A DNA stretch of 17,227 nucleotides from Ophioceras dolichostomum (lineage: Eukaryota; Ascomycota; Sordariomycetes; Magnaporthales; Ophioceraceae), in contig PYST01000526.1 of NCBI GenBank assembly GCA_003049485.1, positions 1 through 17,227 on the forward strand, in the 5' to 3' direction. The position numbers were made by a program, and so were the translations under genes. Below the pieces are notes generated by a model. It did no database searches. It was not told where the DNA came from and saw only the letters and a list, made by a program, of their open reading frames with translations. This document shows, in pieces, positions 1 to 6,422 of the stretch (its first letter is position 1; each line of letters opens with the position of its first letter).

Positions 1-254
1 GGAGGCGCCTTGGGGTCGGCGGGGGGGATGGCGGCGCCGAAGGGGGTAGTGGTGGCCGGGCGCGAGGCCCGTCCGCTTCTGTTCGCCCTGCTGTACATCT
101 CCATCTCCCAGCCGCCGCGAGCCGCGAGGAAGATCAGCTCGCGCAGGAGAGGGGTGGCGAGCGCGGACAGGCCCGTCTTCCGGAGCATGGCGGCATCGCG
201 GGCTCGGACGGCCTCGACGAGGGTGGGGCCGTCGATGTCCCGCAGTTGGCACAT
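1..254 (-). CDS. Uncharacterised protein, 5' part only (runs off left edge)
   Basis: The minus strand is open from an ATG at 254-252 to the window edge, giving 84 codons. It begins MCQLRDIDGPTLVEAVRARD and continues through a leucine/alanine-rich helical stretch (TPLLRELIFLAARGGWEMEM) into a Ser/Arg/Pro-rich segment. Composition and strong third-position G/C look like a real fungal coding region, unlike the opposite-strand frame. The ATG has A at -3. The frame stays open upstream of 254 without another ATG for at least 75 nt, and a possible acceptor (ATTGACAG, minus strand) lies just upstream, so an earlier exon is possible. I do not recognise the family; function unknown. It follows the 477-818 gene on the same strand but is a separate frame. 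Confidence 0.5.
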   Translation of the reverse strand, partial: MCQLRDIDGPTLVEAVRARDAAMLRKTGLSALATPLLRELIFLAARGGWEMEMYSRANRSGRASRPATTTPFGAAIPPADPKAP

Positions 255-429
255 GTTGAGAATGTGGAGGAAATGGTATCCTGTCAATTGGAATTGCGGT
301 TGACATAAGGCAGGCAGGCAGTCAGTTTTTGTGCGAGGGAGAGTGGTGTGGTCGCCGTCATCGGTTCCGTTCTAATGCTCTTATCAAGCACTTGATGACG
401 GCTGCTCCTCCCTCTGGCTGGGCATGGTA

Positions 430-455
430 GGTAGGTACCTAAGGTAGGTACCTAA
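430..455. repeat. Two perfect tandem copies of a 13-bp GGTAGGTACCTAA unit
   Basis: GGTAGGTACCTAA occurs at 430-442 and again at 443-455, followed by a partial third unit (GTAGG). The same GGTACCTA/CCTAGGTA vocabulary recurs at about 2342-2360, 11241-11253 and 15837-15860, always between genes. This is low-complexity intergenic DNA; no function is visible. Confidence 0.8.
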
Positions 456-476
456 GTAGGCAGGGTTGGCCGAGGT

Positions 477-818
477 TTACTGACTGATTTCCCATTCCAT
501 ATCGAACACGAGATACCGACGCGACTCGAAGCCCATCGCAATGTGACCCGCGTCGGGGAAGTCGATGCTGGCCATGTCATAATCGATCCAGTCATCGAGG
601 ATGTAGTCGAACAGAATTGGCGGGTATTCTGGCGGTGGCGGGTCTCGACGCTTGCAATTGTTCGGGCAGAACAGCTCCACGGTTACGCCTCCCTTCTTGC
701 GCTTGTATACTAGAGTAGACCGGATGAGGGGCCGTTCGCGGAGCCTCCTGCGGATCGCGGGCGTGACGTGGTGGAGAGTGAGGCGGAAGGGCGCCTCATG
801 TGGTATAATCTGCGCCAT
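477..818 (-). CDS. Small uncharacterised protein (113 aa)
   Basis: An intact single-exon frame of 113 codons with ATG at 818 (context GATATGG, purine at -3) and TAA at 479-477. The N-terminal half is basic and amphipathic (TPAIRRRLRERPLIRS, VYKRKKGG). It is followed by a short CPNNC motif and a proline run (DPPPPEYPP). The C-terminal half is acidic and aromatic (YILDDWIDYDMASIDFPD) and ends FDMEWEISQ. There is no signal peptide or membrane segment, so a cytosolic or nuclear location is likely. The charge layout and natural-looking sequence argue for a real gene; the overlapping plus-strand frame looks random. I do not recognise the family. CxxxC plus basic residues could suggest a metal or nucleic-acid contact, but that is speculation. 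Confidence 0.55.
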   Translation of the reverse strand: MAQIIPHEAPFRLTLHHVTPAIRRRLRERPLIRSTLVYKRKKGGVTVELFCPNNCKRRDPPPPEYPPILFDYILDDWIDYDMASIDFPDAGHIAMGFESRRYLVFDMEWEISQ

Positions 819-2446
819 ATCTCCCGTTCCAGCCTGGTCGATGATTTTTCAGTGGTCTAGTCTATTTTCTCCTCATTTGCTGTTCTTTGGTCGTGTTTGA
901 TGGGTGGTTGCGCGATGATGAATGCCCTGAACGGGTCGAAGTGGGGAGAGGTGACGAGGTGATTTTGGTTCAGAAAACCAGCGAAAGGGAAGGGACGTCC
1001 CTCCCAATTGAGGGTCTCTGGTTTTATCTCGCGAAAAAGAGGGAAAGAAGGAGGGAACGAGTGCGTGTGGGAGGAAACTGCATGCTGCCCTCATCCCTTA
1101 CCTGACTTCAGCTCTGTGCCAAGGCTCGCGCTGTATGGCTGGTCATGGTGACACAGAGACACTGACCGTGCTATCCTGCAGCCACCGGCCGCCGGTCACA
1201 GCAGCACCATGCCTAAAAGAGAAAAAGCAAGAAACATAGCAGCAAGGAAGCAAGCCCCGGAGCAGTCCAGGAGCAGTCCGGTGTTTTTCTCTCGTCCAAT
1301 CCCTCTCTCACCAGAAGCGCGGCAGCTGCTCACATACTTTTAGTATTTGCTTTACTCCTCTCTCCCTTTTTTGGCGGGTGAGACATGCAGACACTCATAA
1401 TTAGCAATCAACATTTGGCCTTGTTTCTCTCCGACTTTTTTTCACTTTAAAATCCTTGACGGCCCCGGTTGGCGTCGTTCACTCCCTATTCTACTATTTT
1501 TACTTGTTACTTGGGGCGCCTTGTGACGCCACGAGCCCCGCTACCATGTCGCACTGCCTTCGAACGAAAACATGTCTGGGGTGTTTGCTCAGGGGTACGT
1601 GGAAGTATAAATCACGGAGAATTATTGGCCGTTGTCTCGTCACTCTTGCGTTCGACACTATTTTGCATCCGCCCACAAGACGACATTTTTCTTTCAATTG
1701 ATGGAGAAATGAGCGTAACGCCGCTTCGGAGGAGATATCCAAATTGGATATAACATCGGAGTGATGCCCAAGTATATTTCCAGCCAACTGATGTAGAATG
1801 GATGCCCTCGAGCCTTGACGCATTCACTCATCACGCTACTAGCGAGATATTTGGGGAAGGCTCACACAACGCTGCTATTCCTAGAGAGTAGTAGGGGATA
1901 TTTCTTTTTTCCTGACAACATTGTAGTCAGCCCAGCACACATCTCACTTGTGCAGCGGAGAAGTCTTAGAGTGTTAAGCCTTTGTCTCCAAGTTGGCCAG
2001 GTCTTCTCACGGCAGGATATCGGACGAATATGCCGCGCTCATGTTCCCGTAGTACTGTGGAATTATGCGCCGTCAAATTTACAATCTTACTATTGAAAAG
2101 AAACGAAGCCTCTCATTTCTACAGAGTCGCCGTCGTGGCCAACTACCACAAGGTTCTCCGAATTCGAAGCTAGGGTGTTTGATGAAGGGTATATGCTGAC
2201 TATACATGCATACACCTGGAACGGATACCACCGTGGGTACCTTCCCCGGTTCTCAGTCACACTTGGTTGTTGTAGAATTGGGGTAGTCCTCTAATCAACT
2301 ATGTAGCCTGCCAACTCTCTATATTAAGAGCAACATCAAACTACCTAGGCACCTACCTTATCGACTGGTCTGGCTTCGTGCGAGCAACTTGGTTAGACAT
2401 GTACGCTTAAGCAACCTGAACGTAGTCCTCAGCAATACAAGGATAC
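819..2446. other. Gene-poor spacer, no supported gene
   Basis: About 1.6 kb, more A/T-rich than the flanking genes. Open frames here are short, overlap one another on both strands and have no protein-like character. The first few hundred bases upstream of 818 must contain the promoter of the 113-residue gene. A TATA-like TATAAAT lies at 1616-1622 (+) but no convincing coding region follows. A near-perfect palindrome, ATATCCAA-A-TTGGATAT, lies at 1735-1751. A CCTAGGCACCTACCT-type low-complexity patch lies near 2342-2360. Confidence 0.6.
2442..2446. repeat. Target-site duplication GATAC, left copy (solo LTR)
   Basis: GATAC directly precedes the TG terminus of the LTR and is matched exactly by GATAC at 2680-2684 directly after the CA terminus. 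Five base pairs is the usual duplication length for many Copia and Gypsy elements. Confidence 0.8.
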
Positions 2447-2679
2447 TGTTGAACCACGGTTGGGTGCACTTCCGTGCACCCACGTGGACGAGTTGCCTCA
2501 GTCACCAAGGCAGCCCCCTCGACAGACCTTAGGTCACGTGGGCCCCTTGGAATCGCTTACAAAAGCGATTCCTCCGACTCACGTGTAGACTAGCTTTACT
2601 CTTCCCTGTACATCATCAGAATCAACAGATTGGTTTACCACGCGCGTCTTTGCTTTTTCCCCTTGAAGCCCAACCAACA
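2447..2679. mobile_element. Solo LTR of an LTR retrotransposon (233 bp)
   Basis: The segment begins TGTTG and ends CAACA, the short inverted termini typical of retrotransposon LTRs, and is flanked on both sides by the identical 5-mer GATAC. No internal gag/pol sequence or second LTR is present in the window, so this is most simply a solo LTR left by recombination between two LTRs. Inside are two perfect hairpins (2461-2482, 9-bp arms, 4-nt loop; 2549-2572, 10-bp arms, 4-nt loop) and three CACGTG motifs (2481, 2535, 2580). TGTTG/CAACA ends are common in fungal Copia elements, but without pol the superfamily and strand cannot be settled. Confidence 0.78.
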
Positions 2680-2684
2680 GATAC
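2680..2684. repeat. Target-site duplication GATAC, right copy (solo LTR)
   Basis: Exact match to 2442-2446. Removing the LTR and one copy leaves two adjacent ACAAGGAT units (from 2437 and 2683), so the element landed in a short natural tandem repeat. Confidence 0.8.
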
Positions 2685-2693
2685 AAGGATTTT

Positions 2694-2756
2694 GCGCCTC
2701 ATCTAGGGTTAGTTGTCGGGTAGGATTCATATCTACTATTGTTGCTGATGAGGCGC
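2694..2756. repeat. 10-bp perfect inverted repeat with 43-nt spacer
   Basis: GCGCCTCATC at 2694-2703 is the exact reverse complement of GATGAGGCGC at 2747-2756. It lies 15 bp beyond the solo LTR and is not part of it. It could be the remnant of a small foldback/MITE element or chance; no flanking duplication was found. Confidence 0.5.
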
Positions 2757-2973
2757 GCCAAGAACTCCATAACTCGGACGGATGATAGAACTAGGCCCGA
2801 CAAATCCGCTCGGTAAGCAATCTGTAATTGCACCATAGATGTAGTCCTGGATTCTGAGGTGAAACAAAAGCTCTTGCGGACCCCCAGCCTCGTGTACTCT
2901 GTCCCAAACCTGGCCGTGGACAATCGCTCCTACCAGTCATCACCAACACCATCCAGGAGTCCGATTGCATAGG

Positions 2974-2989
2974 TCCTACTTTCCGGTCA
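2974..2989. repeat. Target-site duplication, left copy (LINE)
   Basis: TCCTACTTTCCGGTCA here is repeated exactly at 3677-3692. The copies bracket the truncated LINE. A variable-length duplication of this size is what target-primed reverse transcription produces. Confidence 0.85.
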
Positions 2990-3391
2990 AGGCCCCTGTT
3001 GGGCCATTTCCTAGCCATGCGAACTGGTCACGGCAACTTCGAAGCCTATCACGAACGCTTCAACCACCAAGGCGCAGCGACCATGTGCGCCTGGTGTTGG
3101 AAAGGGACCTCCCCCGAGCATCTGGTGCACTGCCGCTACTCGCGGGCTGTGTGGAGAGAATGGCCGTGGCCTCAGGACGACCAGCCGGTTACGCCACCGG
3201 ACCGAGCCCGCCGCCGCAGATTTTACCAAGAGAGCCTCGGGCACCCTGACATCTTCCAGGCTTTCACCGAGATCACTGAATACTTCGCCGCCCACCCGAG
3301 GGCGGCCCGCCCGCGCCCTGCACGGCTCGGGCGGACCTTAAGCCTAGGGACCCCTCTTGGAAGCGATTCCGAGATTTCTGATGAGGAGTAA
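2990..3391 (+). pseudogene. C-terminal fragment of LINE ORF2 (reverse transcriptase polyprotein tail)
   Basis: The frame is open from the first base of the insertion (AGG at 2990) to TAA at 3389-3391, about 133 codons, with no native start codon. The diagnostic segment is LAMRTGHGNFEAYHERFNH followed by a CCHC knuckle, C-x2-C-x7-H-x3-C (CAWCW...SPEHLVHC), which in fungal LINEs lies downstream of the reverse transcriptase/RNase H domains. The remainder is an Arg/Pro-rich tail ending EISDEE. None of the catalytic motifs is present. The fragment has no internal stop or frameshift, consistent with a young dead-on-arrival copy rather than an old decayed one. Any expression would be accidental read-through. 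Confidence 0.85.
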
Positions 3392-3608
3392 CACCGGTAC
3401 TTCAACCTTCAACGCGGCCTAAGCCGCCAGACGAACCCTCCGTGCGCCTGAAGGCGCGGGGTCGCGTCAACGAACCCCCATTACCCCCTGCAGGGCTTGG
3501 GCCCGTACCCAGCCAGGCACGATTCGCCTCTGTCTCCCCTCTGTCCATTTATGTATATTAGCGAGATAGAACGCGCGCCGAGATACCCCCCCGGGAGGCT
3601 GCTAACGG

Positions 3609-3625
3609 CCGGCTGTCGAAGCCGG
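3609..3625 (+). other. 3'-terminal stem-loop of the LINE
   Basis: CCGGCT (3609-3614) pairs with AGCCGG (3620-3625) around the loop GTCGA. An alternative hairpin CGGGC-CGA-GCCCG (3623-3635) overlaps it. Both lie just before the TAC tail, where LINE reverse transcriptases recognise their RNA. The role is inferred from position. Confidence 0.5.
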
Positions 3626-3645
3626 GCCGAGCCCGTCGTTAAATC

Positions 3646-3646
<1 letters not shown>

Positions 3647-3676
<30 letters not shown>
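3647..3676 (+). repeat. (TAC)10 tail of the LINE
   Basis: Ten uninterrupted TAC triplets form the 3' end of the retrotransposon, running directly into the right target duplication. On the opposite strand it reads as a valine run, which is an artefact and not a protein. Confidence 0.92.
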
Positions 3677-3678
<2 letters not shown>

Positions 3679-3692
3679 CTACTTTCCGGTCA
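3677..3692. repeat. Target-site duplication, right copy (LINE)
   Basis: Exact 16/16 match to 2974-2989, immediately after the TAC tail. The first bases (TCCTACT) resemble the tail, so the true duplication may be a little shorter. Confidence 0.85.
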
Positions 3693-3969
3693 TACGGGAG
3701 GCTTGTATGTCCCGGACCCGTTTGCTCTCTATATTCTGATGGCTTACAAGATGTCGCCTCGTCCAGTGTCATGGCCTGTGGCCCGTCCCTGTTTTCTTGG
3801 GCCTCGGCCCCATTTACAAGTAGAGCAAACAAGCATCTGGTTGGCAGTCCGATAGGGTGCCGGAACAATGGCATAGGAGGTTGGAAAACGGGCATGCGGA
3901 CAAACGCTGGCGCATTGAGGTGAGTGGACGCAAAGGCCGTCCGCTGGCAGTATTGCTCAACGCTAAAGG

Positions 3970-3976
3970 TATAAAT
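3970..3976 (+). promoter_or_regulatory. TATA box candidate upstream of the 587-residue gene
   Basis: TATAAAT in the context AAAGGTATAAATCG lies 108 bp before the chosen ATG at 4084, a normal distance for a fungal promoter with a short leader. Between the LINE and this point (3693-3969) I see no other gene. Confidence 0.45.
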
Positions 3977-4083
3977 CGTGATCGCTCTGCTTTATTCTCT
4001 GCCACGTCTTTCCTGGTCATCATACATCGACACTGTCAACTACCACACCCGCAGCGATATCAGTGCTGAACGACACGCAGGTA

Positions 4084-5847
4084 ATGGCGCTCAAGAAGGC
4101 TAGAAAAGCAGCAAAGAACTCGAGGGCGAGGAAGCCTGACCACGATTCCGCAGGCGTCCCGGAGCCAGACTCGCCTGTGGATGCTCGGTCGGAAGAGGGC
4201 CAGTCTGGCAATGAAGAGTTACAGGGCGGAAACGACAAACTCGGAAAGGGGCGTGGTCGAGCAGAGGGGCCAGGAGACATGCTGAAGGACGGAGAGCTTG
4301 ATCAGGCCCCTGTGAACGTAGTCATCTGTCCAAAGCCGGATAGCGTTGACCATCAATTTGCGCGCAAAAAGTATCCCTTCCTGGTCGTCCCTCCCACTGG
4401 GCTAGGAGAGGAGATCATCCCCTCACCGTGGAGGCGGACTCTACAGACCCTGCTCCGATCGAAGCCAAAGCTCAAGGATTTCGTGAAAGGGAACCAAGCA
4501 ACACACCAGTCCCTAGTGACATCCCTGTCCATCACTGAGCAGCTACGCGAGACCGGCAACGTCTCAACGGAAATCACTCACTTCGCCGAGGTTGACGTCG
4601 GGGAGTTTGAGTACCAGCCCGGATCAACAACCATCTTCCTCCTGCTCGACACCGGGATGCCAGACCCAAAGTCTCAGATGTGGGACGACGCCGACATGGT
4701 CGCGGAAGGCCGGTCACTAGCAGCAGCAGACGAGATCGCAGACGGCAGAGCCATGGCTCGGATTTACCCGAACAGGATCGAGATGGAGAGCGACAACGGC
4801 AAAATCCACGACATCCGGGCGCTGGACGAGGTGGCTGCCGCCGCGACGGACGAAACCCTGAAGTACCGTCCGACGACGTGCTTCGGCCGCCACGGCATCG
4901 TCTCCGTCAGCACCCCGCTCTGCGACCTCCGAGATCACCCTCGGACCGTCTACAAGCGTTCCTGGAGTGGCTTCACCTCGGACGTCGCTATGAAAAGCTC
5001 GAGGGATCCGCGTCGCCTGACCTGCTTCGCGCTCCCTCCACCAACAGGCTCGGCAGGCGAAGATAGCGATGGAGGCGGCCACAGGAGCAAACGGCGGCGC
5101 ACCCGCGGCAGAAGGAAGAGCGCTGCGGGTGGTGGTATCGGCGACCAAGACGACGACAACAACGACGACAAGCCGCGTAGCGCTCTCGATTTCGACCCCT
5201 CGAACGAAGACCACCTCCTCCCCGACGGCAAGCTCAAGCCGTGGTTCCACCAAGAATACGTCGAAAGCCTCCGCCTCGGCAAGTTCCGCGTCTTCCTCGC
5301 GACGCGGCCCTCCAACAAAGGCGACGCCATCCGCGGCCGCCGCGGCTACGTGATGCACTGGATCCACACGGCCTGCCGCCTCTCGCACCCCCAGCAGGCC
5401 GTGCGGGACCACACGCTTGTCACGCAGCCCTTCGACGCCTGCGCGGCCGAGTTCAGCGAGAAAGGCACGAGCATCGCCGCGGTGAAGAGGTTCGCCCTCG
5501 CGACGTTCGAGGCGCTCCGGGCGCGCAACGACCCGGCCTTCAAGTCGCTCGACGTCGGCTGCCGGCTCGACATCGGCTCGGCGCCGGTGCAGGTGGGAGA
5601 GAAGAAGAAGGAAGGAGGAGGAGGAGGAACCTCTCTGCAGGGCCGGCTGTTCGTCAACGAGATCACGAGGTGGTACGGCGCGCACTACTACTCTGCCAGC
5701 GGCCTGCCGTCGCCCTGGACGCAGATCTGCTCGGTGTATGCCAATGCGTTCGCCGAGTGGATAGAGCACCGTGGCTACTTAAATTTGCAGAAGGGGCGAC
5801 TTCTGGGGTGGGTAGAGGAGCCGCGACCCAACGAAGTTAGAAAGTAA
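4084..5847 (+). CDS. Uncharacterised protein, possible divergent ATP-grasp fold (587 aa)
   Basis: A single long exon from ATG 4084 (context GTAATGG; the frame is open a little upstream but without another ATG) to TAA. Residues 1-80 are charged and low-complexity. The region from about 90 is globular (YPFLVVPPTGLGEEIIPSPW, then TTIFLLLDTGMPDP). Residues 334-345 are a basic cluster (RSKRRRTRGRRK, a possible nuclear signal), followed by an acidic run (DQDDDNNDD). Three spots resemble ATP-grasp landmarks: YKRSWSGFTSDV (Lys291 plus a Ser/Gly loop), HQEYVESLRLGKFRVFLATR (Glu391, Arg402), and a C-terminal RLDIG...LFVNEI (Arg494, Asp496, Asn525, Glu526), like the Mg-binding R-x-D...N-E pair. A GAA/GGA microsatellite inserts KKKEGGGGG between the last two. 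No family name is certain; a ligase or kinase-like activity is inference only. No signal peptide; likely cytosolic or nuclear. It converges with the SYLF gene downstream. Confidence 0.75.
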   Translation: MALKKARKAAKNSRARKPDHDSAGVPEPDSPVDARSEEGQSGNEELQGGNDKLGKGRGRAEGPGDMLKDGELDQAPVNVVICPKPDSVDHQFARKKYPFLVVPPTGLGEEIIPSPWRRTLQTLLRSKPKLKDFVKGNQATHQSLVTSLSITEQLRETGNVSTEITHFAEVDVGEFEYQPGSTTIFLLLDTGMPDPKSQMWDDADMVAEGRSLAAADEIADGRAMARIYPNRIEMESDNGKIHDIRALDEVAAAATDETLKYRPTTCFGRHGIVSVSTPLCDLRDHPRTVYKRSWSGFTSDVAMKSSRDPRRLTCFALPPPTGSAGEDSDGGGHRSKRRRTRGRRKSAAGGGIGDQDDDNNDDKPRSALDFDPSNEDHLLPDGKLKPWFHQEYVESLRLGKFRVFLATRPSNKGDAIRGRRGYVMHWIHTACRLSHPQQAVRDHTLVTQPFDACAAEFSEKGTSIAAVKRFALATFEALRARNDPAFKSLDVGCRLDIGSAPVQVGEKKKEGGGGGTSLQGRLFVNEITRWYGAHYYSASGLPSPWTQICSVYANAFAEWIEHRGYLNLQKGRLLGWVEEPRPNEVRK

Positions 5848-6422
5848 GAGGAGACTTGAACAACTGGTCTCTTCGACGCCGAGCTTCCTCCGGAAAGTCA
5901 CCACGGCATGCTCAAGTCTCCTTCATGATGGATCATTTTCCTTTGTTCTGGATAGTTGTGCTTCCTTCCTGGGCTTGTCAAGCTGTTCGTTAGTGGCATG
6001 CTTTCGTGTGGAGAACAAAGCGATATTGTATTCAGGGGTACTAGGGTTGGGCAATTCCTAGGCCATAAATCTATCACACAAATCAGTCGATGCAGCCGTG
6101 ATTCAGCGACGCCTTGCAAGGTGTAATCTGGGGAAGCAAGATCAAGTTCAGGGGACTAGGGAATCAATCTCTTGATAATAGGGGAAGTACTGTAAGTGTG
6201 TAGGGAAGACGAACTAAAACTAATTAAACAAAAGCGAAGCCGTAAAAGCAGAGAGCAAGTCTTCAATCTTCTCCAATCGTCGTCGTCATAAAAGTAAAAC
6301 CCATTGACCACGATCCCAAACACCATACAGATAACAAGTCAACCTAATACCCGCCTCGTCCGCAAACCCGGATGCCTATGGCCTGAAGGAACCAAATAAA
6401 ACAACAATAACAGACCGAAAAC
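5848..6422. other. Spacer between two convergent genes
   Basis: 575 bp holding the 3' flanks of the 587-residue gene (+) and the SYLF gene (-). Open frames are short and random-looking. No strong terminator-like structure is visible, as expected for RNA polymerase II genes. A/T-rich stretches near 6210-6235 and 6395-6415 are plausible 3'-processing regions. Confidence 0.6.

Larger units (their letters stand above)
2990..3676 (+). mobile_element. 5'-truncated non-LTR retrotransposon (Tad-like LINE), 687 bp
   Basis: The insertion is bounded by a perfect 16-bp duplication. It opens directly in frame within the C-terminal end of a LINE polyprotein, continues through a roughly 250-bp 3' UTR and ends in ten TAC triplets. 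The missing 5' part, uniform orientation, 3' trinucleotide tail and target duplication are the classic marks of incomplete target-primed reverse transcription. The 3' end contains a CCGGCT/AGCCGG hairpin shortly before the tail, as expected for a reverse-transcriptase recognition structure. From family knowledge, (TAC)n tails and this type of C-terminal CCHC region fit Tad/MGL-type elements of filamentous fungi. The copy lacks endonuclease and catalytic reverse transcriptase and is not autonomous. The perfect duplication suggests a fairly recent insertion. Confidence 0.85.

Noticed and set aside
2447..2627. Shorter LTR ending at TCAACA (2622-2627), also complementary to TGTTGA
   Set aside because: Terminal inversion is slightly better but the flanking 5-mers do not match (GATAC versus GATTG), whereas ending at 2679 gives a perfect GATAC duplication.
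3602..3895. Minus-strand frame with a long valine run
   Set aside because: It is the reverse of the (TAC)10 LINE tail, not a protein.
4717..5769. 350-codon antisense open frame inside the 587-residue gene
   Set aside because: Arg/Val-rich shadow produced by the G/C-rich third positions of the plus-strand gene; no motifs, and the sense frame is longer and protein-like.
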